Source: Isoetes taiwanensis
Taxonomy: Eukaryota > Streptophyta > Lycopodiopsida > Isoetales > Isoetaceae
Assembly: GCA_021234155.1 (NCBI GenBank)
Contig: JAJEKV010000232.1
Location: 498,001-562,000, forward strand
Direction: 5' to 3'
DNA length: 64,000 nt
The notes below the pieces were generated by a model. It did no database searches. It saw only the letters and a program-made list of their open reading frames with translations, and was not told where the DNA came from. Position numbers and translations under genes: made by a program. Numbering within the stretch: position 1 is the first letter of the stretch; the number at the start of each line of letters is the position of its first letter. This document shows, in pieces, positions 48,301 to 59,782 of the stretch.

Positions 48301-49046
48301 TAGTTTAAATGATTGATCATGGCCACGGAGAAACATGGGCACAATCACATGGATTACCTTCCTGCAAATAACATCCCATAAAGTTCACTAAATGGCATTT
48401 CCATTTCCATAAGAGAAACTCATCTTTATCGAAATCTAGCACAATTGGAACAACAAAACTTTTTTAATGCAATTCGAGCAAACTTTGACTAAAAGCACTC
48501 TAAATGGCATAAAAAAGTTCCAAACAAAGTTTTGACTAGGAGCACTAGATGGAATTTGGAACTTGCCAATTGCCAACGTGCTAGCAAATAACATTGGGAT
48601 TTTTATAAACTTAAAATAGTGTTGGGAATCTTGTTCTCTTATAAAATAAGTAACAAACCAATACGGTGTAGAAAAACACATATGGATGTCACACTTCTAG
48701 AACCCATTACCATCCCTTTTCCATCAGTCCTTGACAAAACTCCCATCAAGAGATAACGTATTTATATAACAGATTCTAAATATACACAGGTCAATATTGA
48801 CTATGCAATACTGTTGACTGTCCAATGCTAGGAACTATTTCTACCATTTGTCCAAGGAGTATTTTAGGAATAGATAAAGAGTAAGACACTTTTTTGACTA
48901 GGCTTTTTGGCAAAAAAAAGAAGACAACGTTTTTTTTTTGCAAGAGATAGAGATAGATATTATTTTAATGTCCACAAGACCCTACAACTGGCCATAGAAC
49001 CGGTCTATACATACTGGTGATCTTGGAGCAATTGGGTTAAACAGAT
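48301..49046. repeat. 3' flank of the intact GRAS gene, duplication unit B
   Basis: Counterpart of 47195-47900. It contains a LINE end at 48945 not shared with unit A. Confidence 0.75.
48945..49010 (-). mobile_element. LINE 3'-end fragment with GATA-like tail
   Basis: Plus strand reads GAGATAGAGATAGATATTAT, TTTAATGTCCACAAGACCCT, ACAACTGGCCATAGAACC. The minus-strand sense matches GGTTCYATRGGC...GTGGACATTAAAA plus a (ATCT) tail. It is more diverged than the other copies. Confidence 0.55.
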
Positions 49047-50762
49047 TCATACTGAGGACCAAGCAGAATAAGCATGGACTGGTTGGTCCTTCCAGCTTAG
49101 CAGCATCCATCCTCCATCTTTGGCCAGCTTAAAATCCTTGTGATACAGCCCTGCAATCTCTTTGGCTTTGCGAAAAACTTTTTGATCTACAGGAACTATC
49201 TCAAATCCAGCTCTCTCAGTTCTGGCATGAGATTTCCTGTAATTTTCTGCCCTCTCTACCCTTTCCAGTCCCTCACATGCTACAGCATTCAAAATTTCTC
49301 TGCAATACTTGTCTTGCTCAAACTTATAAGCATCAGGATGATCTCTTGGTATGCAATGCTCAAATGAATCAAAGATCACTGCATGATATATCATGGCTTC
49401 AATGAATCTGGACACAAAAAATGGAGCAGCATAGTTGATATTCTTCACACACTGGATAAAAACTGCAGGGTTCATGCTTCTGACCTTATTGAGCCAAACC
49501 CTTCTAGGGCTTACAGCCATGACAGATTCATCAATGAGATTATGGTGTCTGAATAGGCAATTAACAATCAGAACTTCATCTGGTTGAAGACCCAGTTTAG
49601 AGGGCTCAATTTCTTCCCATTTTCCAGAAATAGAGTGGAACTTGAAGGGGACACCCCTGTTCCTTGCATATGCAGCCAATCTGCATCCTGTTTCTCTAAG
49701 CATTCCAGTAGGTTCAAAACCTGGAGGAGGCATGTCTATTCCTGTTAGTCTGAAATGAGGAGGTCCCTCTGGCAGATTGGCTAGTTCTTCAATCAGAGCA
49801 GGCCACTGTATACCAAACAAGATGCCATAATCTATGACATGAATTTTTTTCTTGCCTCTGCAAGCATTTAAAATTACTTGGCTTGCAAAGAAATGTGGTA
49901 ATCTCATATAAGGAGTCCTTTCTGCAGGAAGCTTTGAGTCTTTCAGTGTTGCTGCCTCTCTAAAAGAATTGCATAAAATTCTAAAAATGCTTCCTCCAAG
50001 TGAAGATATTCTAACTGCTAAAGCTTCAACAAAATATGAGGCCAATCTCTGAGACACGTTTCCTACAGGAGATGCCCTTTTTCTGATCAAAGCTGCAATA
50101 TGATTTGCTTCATTTAAATCCCCATTTGAGACAGCTTTTGCACACTCTATTAAAGATTCAAGCAAATCTCTGTCTGGTAAGTTTAATCTATCAAACACAT
50201 CTCCATAGCTTGTGCTCAATTCGTTGTTACGCCTAGGCAGACCTCCATAATGCTGCCAGATCTCTCCTGTATGACCTTCCGACCTAAAATGGTCAGAGGA
50301 TGCAAATTCATGAGCACGATCATGGCAAATAGGGTCTGATTCATGTAACTGTTTCCGAAATCGATCGGGCCCCCAAAATTTCTCAATAAAGCGCTTTTCC
50401 TGCGCTCGTTTCTCATCAGGGTATGGAAAAGGGCTAAAACTGCCCTGTTCTTTAGCGAATGAGGAAAAACTAGAGCTGCTCTGTTGATTATGCCCCAAAT
50501 CAGCTCTAGAATCGATCAGTTCCAACAACTGCTTTTGAATTTCTTCCACATCTACAAGATCCTCTTCCTCTGCATCATTTTCGCCCATTAAAAGGTCGGC
50601 AATGTAACCAAGGGAAGGATCACGACCCACGAAACCGCAGCTCTGAAGAACGGGGGAAGAATTTTGGGCGATGCGAGGGGAATCATCTCTCCGGAGCTGG
50701 GTTTGGAGCCAAGCTTCCTGCAGTTTTAGAGCAAGGGGAGACGCATGAGAAGCGTAAGCCAT
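49047..50762 (-). CDS. GRAS transcription regulator, LISCL (SCL14/SCL33-like) type
   Basis: Single-exon gene, 571 codons from the ATG at 50762 (MAYASHASPLALKLQEAWLQ). A further in-frame ATG 20 codons upstream is less likely because the paralogue at 36642 also starts at MAY. Domain order: variable acidic N-terminus (residues ~1-190, with EEEDLVDVEEIQKQLLELID); LHRI around FDRLNLPDRDLLESLIECAK; VHIID-type core IHVIDYGILFGIQWP at ~300; FRLTGIDMPPPGFEP; DEVLIVNCLFRHHNLIDESV; PFYRE-type FFVSRFIEAMIYHAVIFDSF; SAW at the end (GGWMLLSWKDQPVHAYSAW). It keeps all motifs and is intact. LISCL members are nuclear co-activators in stress and detoxification responses in seed plants; its role here is inferred from family. 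Its 3' end was tandemly duplicated (47195-48300). Confidence 0.95.
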   Translation of the reverse strand: MAYASHASPLALKLQEAWLQTQLRRDDSPRIAQNSSPVLQSCGFVGRDPSLGYIADLLMGENDAEEEDLVDVEEIQKQLLELIDSRADLGHNQQSSSSFSSFAKEQGSFSPFPYPDEKRAQEKRFIEKFWGPDRFRKQLHESDPICHDRAHEFASSDHFRSEGHTGEIWQHYGGLPRRNNELSTSYGDVFDRLNLPDRDLLESLIECAKAVSNGDLNEANHIAALIRKRASPVGNVSQRLASYFVEALAVRISSLGGSIFRILCNSFREAATLKDSKLPAERTPYMRLPHFFASQVILNACRGKKKIHVIDYGILFGIQWPALIEELANLPEGPPHFRLTGIDMPPPGFEPTGMLRETGCRLAAYARNRGVPFKFHSISGKWEEIEPSKLGLQPDEVLIVNCLFRHHNLIDESVMAVSPRRVWLNKVRSMNPAVFIQCVKNINYAAPFFVSRFIEAMIYHAVIFDSFEHCIPRDHPDAYKFEQDKYCREILNAVACEGLERVERAENYRKSHARTERAGFEIVPVDQKVFRKAKEIAGLYHKDFKLAKDGGWMLLSWKDQPVHAYSAWSSV

Positions 50763-51071
50763 ATCCGGCACAAGCCACCAAGGTATTGTGTGGAAAATGG
50801 GGCTTCTTCTTCTGGTCAACAAATATCAGCCAAAAAGCGACAACTTACCAAACCAGACAGAGTAACAAGCCACAACGTTTTCTCCGTGCACGCTAAAAAA
50901 TTTATTCTATTCTATTTTATTTTGTTTCAAATCCTATCCACCCAACATCACTACCTATATAAGGCAGATACATTTGTTCCCATTAAAAAATTGCTCCTAA
51001 TATTTCTGGGCTGAGAAGAGCCCCCAGGGTGGCCACGTCTATTTATTTAGACTTTTCTAAAATAAAAAAAA
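50763..51071. other. Upstream region of the intact GRAS gene
   Basis: AT-rich, including a (TTCTA/TTTTA) run at 50901-50926 that resembles a LINE tail without a body. It ends at the Helitron terminus. Confidence 0.4.
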
Positions 51072-51490
51072 CTAGAAACGTATGCCCGGCGATGCCGGGC
51101 ATTAATCTTGGATGCGTGAAATTGGTAGTGTAATGGATTTTATGGATGGAATAACAAGTTGGTAAATATAATCATGTCCAAAGAGGTATTGAAGTGCCTG
51201 ATGTAAAGGTTCCTGCCACTAAGGCTATAAAAAAAATGAGCTTCAAAACATGGTAAGGAGAACATAAAGCCCACGCATGGCATTAGTCTAGATGCATGGA
51301 ATAGTTGAGATAACAGAATGCAGAGGTTGGAATAGGATGGGGTAGGGTGAAAGGGGGTGCATTGCAAAGGATGAAGGGGAATTGGTTTATGTTCATGCCG
51401 AGCATTAGCCATGGATATGAAACAGATAGATGAATAGAAAGGGTTGAGCCAGATGAGATGGGATGAAATGGATGTGGGGCATTAGTCAAA
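51072..51490 (-). mobile_element. Helitron 3' end (non-autonomous), copy 2
   Basis: Minus strand: hairpin ATGCCCGGC-ATC-GCCGGGCAT (51102-51082, 9-bp stem), then ACGTTT, then CTAG (51075-51072) followed by T. Same terminus as the copy at 30864. The interior repeats a GGCATTAGTC/GCATTAGYC block at about 51100, 51280, 51407 and 51480, giving an internal subrepeat of roughly 75-180 bp. No coding sequence. The 5' end was not found. Confidence 0.65.
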
Positions 51491-52086
51491 GACACGTGTA
51501 AACCCAAGACAATGATATAGTATTCTTTTTGTATCTGTTGTAGACCTTTGGCTTCATAGAAGGGTATATAGATATAATGGGTATTCAAAATGGTGCAATA
51601 GAAATTTAACATTGGCACAAAAAATAGGACATTTCAGAACATGGGTACACATGAATCTGCGAAATAGGATTTAGAACATGTGTGCTTTCGTGGACGTGTA
51701 CATGCACATATATATTTGGTGCGTGTATGAGTAGGACGAATTAGAAGTGGACATTATTATGTGGAGGCATTTGAACAATTCCTAGCAAGACTTGTTGGTC
51801 AACTCCCATATGCTATTCATGTGAATGATATGGTATCTTGATGTCCTAAATATATTTATGGTGATATACCGAGAGTGTTCGAAACCATGTACTATTATTA
51901 ATCTAATAAATATAAACATTAGTATCTAAGAGAGAGATCCAATCCACCTGGGGTAAAGTAAAATGTGAGGATAAACTCAGCAAACGCCAACAAATAAGCA
52001 CATTCGCAGCAGCATTGATTTGTTCCATTTCTCAAGACCAGAAGACCAGAAGGGGGTGCTATAATTGACATATTGAAATAATAGAC
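51491..52086. other. Intergenic stretch
   Basis: No gene or end recognised; it may include the rest of the Helitron. Confidence 0.4.
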
Positions 52087-52401
52087 ATATTTAGCCCATT
52101 ATGATGGGTTCAATATCTCTATAGCACCTTAACGTCCTTGGCCTCTGCATTTAGCCGTAGGATTAAATCCCAACCGTCGATTTCAAGAAGTTATACCCAG
52201 TAACACATGTGGCCCAATCTGTTATGGCCATAACATAGATGTTATGTCCATAACATCCTCTGTTGCCACGTGCTATTTTTTCTGGGCTGCACTCTGCCGT
52301 GGTAGATCGCAAAAGGCCGCCATAGCCAGGCCTCCGGCCTCCATAGCCAGACCATTATGATATTTAGCCCATTATGATGGGTTCAATATCTCTATAGCAC
52401 C
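52087..52401. repeat. 42-bp perfect direct repeats around a 231-bp segment
   Basis: The 42-bp sequence ATATTTAGCCCATTATGATG...ATAGCACC is identical at 52087-52128 and 52360-52401. The middle holds AACCGTCGATTTCAAGAAG, repeated GTTATG(G/T)CCATAAC hairpins (52222-52256) and GGCCTCCGGCC. Either an insertion with a very long target duplication, or a local duplication. Confidence 0.7.
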
Positions 52402-54630
52402 ATCACAAACCCAACAGAGACTATAACATTCTGCAGAACTTTGGCATGAAAACTCAAGAAAAAACTATAACATTCTGCAGTACTTTGGCTCGAATGGTAT
52501 GACACAACCTGATATACTACATCAATATTGATCTTTGGGATCCATTTGGAAATGGTAGTTGTCTACTATATTCCTTGGCAAAAAAAAGATAAATACAAAA
52601 GTCCAACAATCTGAAATATAGTATAGTTTTCTATATACATGTTTACGCACATTATAAATTTGATGAACCATAAAATATTCGGTATGACCAAGTATTGTCA
52701 CTGCTTTAACTTTATTCAGCACCTTTGGGTCCTCGATGGAGTACATATCCACTATTTGAAATAGAACATGAGGACTCCCTTGTTGGTAGCCGTACAATCA
52801 AGAAGATAAATCAAATTGATTAAAGAAACTATTACATTCCAAATGCTATGAAAAAATTTCATCGCTTCGCTCATGTGGTCAGCATATCCTACAGTTTTAC
52901 TCATGCAACTTATGGTAGTTATTAACACAATAATGTTTCGATGTGCATAATCTAATTTTGCTGGCCAAAAAGCTGATATCATATTTAACAATATAAATGA
53001 AAGAAATACAATGAATAGTTTCATGATATTGTATGCCTTGAAAAGCCAGAAGAATTCAACTCTGATGCTTTTCATAAAAAGGAAAGCTTTATTGTTTCAA
53101 ATAGTGCCGTAAGTTCATCCTGATTTATTGCTTTTCCTTCTTTCACCAAACATAAAAATGTATGAAAGGAAGACTAAACAAATGAACAACTATACCTTAA
53201 ACATAATAAGTTGATTATAATTGCATAAACCTATTTAAAGCACAATTCTTACCTCTAATTTTGCAAAAGCTCCAGGCTAATGAAATGAGGGTCTGCAAAA
53301 CAGAGCACAAATGTATATGGCTACATTATTAACCAAGGTATAGAACCTTACAAACATGAGGACATGCAAGACTGCCCTCGTTTCAAACACAAATGTTTCA
53401 TCTCAACCAAAATAAATTAAGACTCAACACAAATTCTTATTAACCAAGCAATATAGATGGTGTAGATGAACCAAACTACTTTTAGTTGCTGAACCTCAAG
53501 TGTAGGTTCCCCATTGCACCACAACAATTGTTTTTACAGCATAAAAATTTGCCAAGTAGATACTGGTTAGAGTAGCATTTAATCAATTGGTAAGAGCAAC
53601 CAACATTTACCAATATGCAACCGCATTAGCAATGCCTTGGTTAAAGGTCTAGCTAGAATTAACAGGGATTAGTTAATCCATCTGATTATTAAAATTTCAA
53701 ACCTTTAGTATATAGTGACACTAACGTCCAAAAGGGAAGAAAACTCCCATCCATTATCATTTCCTACATATGAAAGAGCTGTTAATATATGGTATGAAAG
53801 TTATGACCTTGCCACTTTGAACTGATGAGACCCCAGGGCAAATGAGACAAATACGTTGGCATGCACAGTGAACATATATTGAGCATTTCTTATCCTAATT
53901 TTCAGAATGTCATCACCAAAAGTATAGAGGTTCTGATTCGGAGTGAAACTTAGAAGTTTTATAAGATAAACCTTTTCCCTGGCCAAGTAAATGCCTATAG
54001 AGATCAAGGCGACCAAAGATGGATATAGGAAAAACATTCAATTAGCATTGCAGAATCGTCAATAAAGCAAAAACTCTTAACACTGGCCTAAAGTGAAAAG
54101 CATTAATACTTGATCTGAGGTAAGGATCAGCGAAAGTGCAGGTCCATCTTGCTATCTGCAAGGGGCATAATTTTTGGGCTTCAAGAAATTTAACCAAAGC
54201 AAAACTATAGATTATAAATCTTTGACATTTAAATATACATAGCATGCCAGGCTAATGAACGATATGCTTTAGTATCAGCTTCTCAACAAACCTTAATGGG
54301 CTGGTGTCAAAGCACAAATTAATCTCCCGGAAAGTCATGCAAGACAAATCCAGCTCCATGCCTCCTGCAAATAGTATTTGTCAGAGCTAATGGTGACCAG
54401 CAAATATGGCAGGGATATCACCTGGAAAAGGTTCTGGAAAGCATTGTTAGAAATGATGTTGCTTTGGCGAATCGATTCCTTCTGCTCATTGATCATAGAA
54501 TATAATTATTTCTGCAGTGTAAACAGAGATGGGAAAATGATTTAAAATAATAATCTGTGAATACAGGAAGGAACAGGGGAGTAGCCTCACTTGTGACCAG
54601 ATTCATTAGCTTGCTCCAAACCTTGAAGAG
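52402..54630. other. Unassigned AT-rich stretch
   Basis: CTATAACATTCTGCAG is doubled at 52421 and 52465. Minus-strand frames at 54037-53801 and 53075-52752 contain hydrophobic segments (FLYPSLVALISIGIYL; LFIVFLSFILLNMISAF) and could be exons of a membrane-protein gene. I could not link them by splice sites or name a family. Confidence 0.3.
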
Positions 54631-54632
54631 GG

Positions 54633-55974
54633 CTCTAGAATGCAAGCGAAGGTAGAAACAGTTAGAGCTTTCTTGCTTTGAGAGGCTGGAATAAACATTT
54701 AAATTAAAGTCCACTTCCACGCCTTCAAGAAGTGTGGTTGTTTTGGAAATGGAATTGAACTGCTGGATTAGGAATCGTAAATTGCCCGGTTTCTTTCTTT
54801 GGAAAGAAAAGGAATCGGGACACATACACGAGACCGGTAAAGGCGACCAAAATGTCGCGAATTTCATGGGTGACACGGGGATCGTTGAATCCACCCACCT
54901 ATTTCTGGCGCTCTTGCCTGCGGCATATTGGAAACAATTGGCCCAATTTAAAAGAGATGGCATGAATACTTCCTATTGAATACTTCCCCGCTAATGCATA
55001 AAACGTTATTTTCGGTCTCTAGTACAAAAGGCAATTCGAGATATCTACACAAATCTTGACGATAGAGATGCCAAAACCTCTTTGATGTAATGTTGCTTTC
55101 TACAAATGATGATGTCAAATGGGTATGGAGCCCTCCGAAATGGATGTACAACTAAAGTATTGGGCTGCCTCTGAGAAATCAGGCCCAACCTCACCTACAG
55201 AAGAGCCTCGAACTTTGGAATCCCAGTCTTAGGCTCTGTAATGTAAGCTCTTATCCATTCAAAGCAAAATACCTTAGGACACCGGCTTTATAAAAAGAAG
55301 AGCTCTAGAATCTGCAAACGAAGGTAGAAACAATTAGAGCTTTCTTGCTTTGAGAGGCTGGAATAAACATTTAAATTAAAGTCCACTTCCACGCCTTCAA
55401 GAAGTGTGGTTGTTTTGGAAATGGAATTGAACTGCTGGATTAGGAATCGTAAATTGCCCAGTTTCTTTGCTGGAAAAGAAAAGGAATCAGGACACATACC
55501 TGAGACCAGTAAGACAGCCAAATGCTACGAATTTCATGGGTGACACGGGGATCGTTGAATCCACCCACCTATTTACGAAACGCTCTTGCCTGCAGCATAT
55601 TGGAAACAATTGGCCCAATTTAAAAGAGATGGCATGAATACTTCCTATTGAATACTTCCTGCTAATGCATAAAACGTTATTTTCCAGTCTCTAGTACAAA
55701 AGGCAATTCAGATATCTACACAAATGCTGACGTATAGAGATGCCAAAACCTCTTTGATGTAATGTTGCTTTCTACAAATGATGATGTCAAATGGGTATGG
55801 AGCCCTCCGAAATGGATGTACAACTAAAGTATTGGGCTGCCTCTGAGAAATCAGGCCCAACCTCACCTCAGAAGAGCCTCGAACTTTGGAATCCGGTCTT
55901 AGGTTTCAGTAATGTAAGCTCTTATCCATTCAAAGCAAAATACCTTAGGACACCGGCTTTATAAAAGAAGAGTT
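54633..55974. repeat. 671-bp tandem duplication
   Basis: Unit 1 is about 54633-55304 and unit 2 about 55305-55974. TTAGAGCTTTCTTGCTTTGA occurs at 54662 and 55333, and ACACCGGCTTTATAAAA near the end of each. The copies are about 95% identical with small indels, so this is recent. Unit 1 keeps a longer minus-strand frame (54963-54493) that is shortened in unit 2. Each unit ends on the plus strand with CTTTATAAAA, which resembles a TATA box. Confidence 0.9.
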
Positions 55975-56539
55975 TGGATGGTGATGCAAACATCGTTTTG
56001 CTACATGAAATACCGCTTCAAGAATGCAACCACGAATGCGGTAAGCTTGAAAAAATCCATCCACAATAAAAAGGTCTGCGCCTTTGCTTGCAAAAAAAAA
56101 GAATAGTTAAAGAATGGACGAAATACTTTTTTACCTCAAGCAACTTAGTTTGGCCAAACCAATAGTAGCATTAAGTTGGACCCTCAAATCACGGCGGCCG
56201 AAGATGTATGTGGCTATGGATCCGTAGCTTCAAAGATTTGTAGTGATTTGCTCCTATGAAGCTTGCTCATGAAAAGAATAATGAGAAAGTGAAGAAGAAT
56301 CCCCGATGTAAGCATGTGCCGGAAAAAGTCTGAGATCAGAGGCCATAGGCAAGTCCGGTGGTGAGCGCACTTAGCCAAAACAATTGATTTGAACTGCAAA
56401 AATGAGAGGAAGACCATTGCACACGACCCAGCTCAAGCCTGAGCGACCGAATAGAAGAGCGGCATAGAGGAGCACCCAGCAGGGTAAGAATTCGTATCCA
56501 AAATTCCTAGGTAGCAGAAAGACTTCAGGCAAGTTCGAA

Positions 56540-56690
56540 AACTTGGGCATTCAATGCTGGCAACGCGCGTCCCGCAAGAGGGGAAGGGAACGCCGCATGC
56601 GGCGTTCCATGGGCGTTCCATGCGGCTGCACAGGCACATTTCCCAACACCTTACCAAAATAAAAAAGAAGATAAAAAAACTATTGCCCGT
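56540..56690. repeat. Dispersed GC-palindrome element, copy 2
   Basis: GCATTCAATGCTGGCAAC, a perfect 22-bp palindrome at 56587-56608 (half-site GGAACGCCGCA), GGGCGTTCCATGCGGC, then AAATAAAAAAGAAGATAAAA. Collinear with 35200-35365. It lies 200-350 bp upstream of the ATG of the receptor-kinase relic. Confidence 0.7.
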
Positions 56691-56886
56691 CCCTTTCTTG
56701 CTATTCAAGCAATCCGTCCGTGGCTCTTCAAGCAATCCGCCGTCCTTGCCTGCAGGCCATCTCTTGGAGTTCCGGAAGATTTTAAGCAAAGCTTCCTAGA
56801 TAGGCCGAGATAGAGCTGCACAGGCAGAGATTTCTGGCCGGTTCTATCCGGCTTTTATGTAAACACGTCTCCGGCCAGAAAAAAAC

Positions 56887-58367
56887 ATGACCCATCTCGA
56901 GTTTTTGGCCCCTTTCGTCCTACTCTTGCTTCTTCTAAGCTCGGCTATGGCGCTCAACTCCGACGGCCAGGCCTTGCTTGCTTTTAAAAAGGGCATGTTC
57001 AGCGATCAGTTTTTTTTTAACAGATTGGAATGAAAGCGGATATAACCCTTGCGGATGGGGCGGAGTTTTATGCTCTACCATAAGATGGAAATCGAACCCG
57101 AGTATAGAGTTTGAGCTTATCTGAAGCGGCTTGTGAGGCCATTTCGCGGATTTGGGTAGCTTGCCTTATTTGAAGCTCATAAATCTGGCGGAAACCAGTT
57201 GATCGAGGAGATATTCCGCCCAAATCTTCAATGCCACGCGAGTCTGCGAGCAATATTTTTTCCGAAGAAAACAAGCTTTAGGCAATGCTGGGAGATTGGG
57301 AAGCTTTCGAAGCTTATAGCGCTTGGATGTATCGGGGAAATGCATTAGGCGAGCCATACCCAATGACATTACAAAGCGCCATAGCCTCACAAAGCTTGTG
57401 CTTAGATCTAGCAGATTCATGGAAAAATTCTGTGGGTATTGGTACGATCTGCGGCTTACAGCGATTGGACTTATCTTGAATCTCTTAGATGGGACCATTC
57501 CCGTCGGATTTGGGAAGCCTTTCTATGCTTCAAGGAACCCTAAATCTCTCGAGATGTCGGCTATGGGGCCGGTTCCGGCGAGTCTTGGCAAGCTTCCTAT
57601 TCATGTAAGCTTAGATTTGAGCTATAACAATCTAACCGGTTTGATTCCTCAAAATGGAACTCATTCGAATCGAGGGGCCTATTGCATTTTGTCGAATCCT
57701 AGATTATGCGGTCTTCGGCTTAAAAAATTCATGTCAGTTGGGCCATTTTTCTACCCGGATTTCCAAATCGCCTCTTCTTCACCCCCTCAGGCCAGCCATA
57801 GCCAACAGCCCACAAGCTCTGCTACACATTTTGAACAAAAACCACTCACGGGTACAAAGGAAATCATCGCCATAGCCATCGGAGATGTATTGGGCATTGC
57901 AATAATAGGGCTATCTTGATTCTTGCTATTTCAAGACCACTTCTTCGTGCGGAAGATGGATGAGAAGGAAAAATGGCATCGGCGAAGTTTTTAACTGCGA
58001 AAGGATTATTAAAAGATGGGAGCGATTCAAATGTGGAAGATATGGGGCGGGGGGCTGGTTCATTTTGATGCGAAGCCAGATTTGATTTAGAAGAGCTTCG
58101 AAAGCTCCGGCGTTTGTGCTTTCGGAAAAGGAGGGGCTGGTATCGTTTATAAAATTTGTTCTTGGAGGTGGGCTTACTCTACGGTGATCCGGGCGTTTGG
58201 GCGATGGGGGATTAACAAGCATAAAGAGTTCGATTCTAAAGCACAATCCATCGGCCATCTCCGGCATCCAAATATTGTTACATTGCGAGCTTATTTCTGG
58301 GGCGCCGAAGAAAAGCTTCTCATCTATGATTTCATGCCTAACGGAAGCTTAACTACCCTGATTCATG
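56887..58367 (+). pseudogene. LRR receptor-like kinase relic, LRR-III / ZAR1-like
   Basis: ATG at 56887 opens a signal peptide (FVLLLLLLSSAMALNSDGQA), then the LRR N-cap, SDGQALLAFKKG and WNESGYNPCGWGGVLC, in shifted frames after a T-run at 57009-57017. The LRRs are decayed; HVSLDLSYNNLTGLIPQNG and NPRLCG survive at about 57600-57720. Then a Ser/Pro/Gln-rich juxtamembrane part, a membrane segment IIAIAIGDVLGIAIIGLS (57863-57916) and a damaged kinase N-lobe: HKEFDSKAQSIGHLRHPNIV, TLRAYFWGAEEKLLIYDFMP, NGSLTTLIHG. The last exon ends at a GT at 58368, the known position of the first intron in ZAR1-type genes. No second kinase exon follows, so it is also 3'-truncated. ZAR1-type receptors act at the plasma membrane in asymmetric zygote division; this copy is dead. 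Confidence 0.85.
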
Positions 58368-58720
58368 GTATATTCTGTTCCATCTTTCCACTTCTGGTGA
58401 TGATTTCTTGCATTTCTACGTTTGATTCTTCTTTGGATTCTTCTGCAACCTGTATCAAATCGATTTTCGCATTTTTCTGCATGATTTTTTGTTGATTCTT
58501 GCATCCTTTTTGTTGAATCTGGAACCTGTAGTACCATGATTCTAGCATCCTTTTTCATGATTTTGAAGTTGGGTTCTTCTGAAACATCGTATTCAAGAGA
58601 TTTTGCCATCTTTTTGCATGATTTCGTGTTGATTCTAGCACCCTTTTCCATGATTTTGCAGTTGGGTTCTTTCGAAATTTGTATCAGAGATGGTTTAGCA
58701 GTGTTTTACAGTGTCTTCTG
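58368..58720. repeat. Degenerate repeat in the former intron
   Basis: Repeated GATTCTTGCATCCTTTTT / GATTCTAGCATCCTTTTTCA and TTTTGCAGTTGGGTTCTTYYGAAA blocks of about 60-80 bp, in at least four rounds. Confidence 0.65.
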
Positions 58721-59745
58721 TTGGGTTCTTCTCATTCTAACCCACAGATGATTTTTTCGTCGATTTCTTCACAGTTTTGTCAGATTCCTCCATACTATGC
58801 ATTTGAATACTTGATTGATTCATTGATTTTCTCCATTTTTTTGTCGGATCTGCATCACGGATGATGCTTATAATTATTCTGGAAACCGTTGCATTTTTGC
58901 ATTTGATACGCTCCTGAACGTCGCATTCCTCGAGTATTGCATCTGCATTATATAAACCAAAATTTTCTACTTGGCACTTGCCTTTTTTTTTCAGATTGTA
59001 ATTTCCTAGTTAATATGATTAATAATTAGGAACATCTACACAAATTTCCCCAGCAAATTTCCCCTGCATAGACCAGTTGGGGAAGAGAGCGTTAGCGGCC
59101 GTAAGGCAGCCGCATAAATTTTGTATTTTAACCCTCATTTAAATCTTACCTTTCTAGAAATTAAAACCGTTCTGGAAATTAAAAAAAAAAATCACTCAAA
59201 TTCCCTTTCTTCGACAGACATACCTTCTTCGGAAGTAGAAATTTTTCGTCGTGAGAAAATTTAGAACGAATTTTACGGCGACCTCAAATAGCGGTTTGCC
59301 GGAAAATTTCAAGCGAAAATTTTCGTCGGTCGGCGAAAATTCTACAACGAAAAAAAATGTGGCTTGAAATTTGCCCTCAATTTTCTTTTTAGGCTATTTT
59401 TGGCGGCGGACTTCTGGCGGGGCGGCGAACCTAGGATGGGCTGCGTCGCTCAACACGAGAGGCGACAAATTAGGCGACCACCGGTACAATGTCGAGGTGG
59501 AGATCGACCGAGTTTTAAGCCTTGAAAGAACATGCTGTTTGGGGGCGAAATTTCAAGGCCCCCTTTTTTTCATTTGCCCATGTCTTCCCCCAACCCCTTA
59601 TTTTCTATTGCTTGTGGTTTATGTTGAAATATGCACCTGTGGCCCTGCATGCACACCTCAGCGCCATGTTGGCAATCCACACCAAGAGCCACATCTGTTT
59701 TTTTTGGCTATGGCTGCGTCTCTTGGTCTGTACGCCTCTCTGAGG
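58721..59745. other. Intergenic stretch, no gene
   Basis: Contains several GAAAATTTTCGTCG-like inverted pieces at 59240-59345. A 127-codon frame at 59371-59754 begins at a non-ATG codon and has no domain. Confidence 0.4.
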
Positions 59746-59751
59746 CATATA

Positions 59752-59782
59752 TAGAATTAGAATTAGAATTAGAATTGGAATT
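59752..59782. repeat. (AATTCT)n LINE tail
   Basis: Four to five copies of the hexamer TAGAAT (plus strand) at the exact 3' end of the second LINE. This is the replication-generated tail rather than poly(A). Confidence 0.9.

Noticed and set aside
59371-59754. 127-codon plus-strand frame
   Set aside because: Non-ATG start, no domain, and it runs into the LINE tail.
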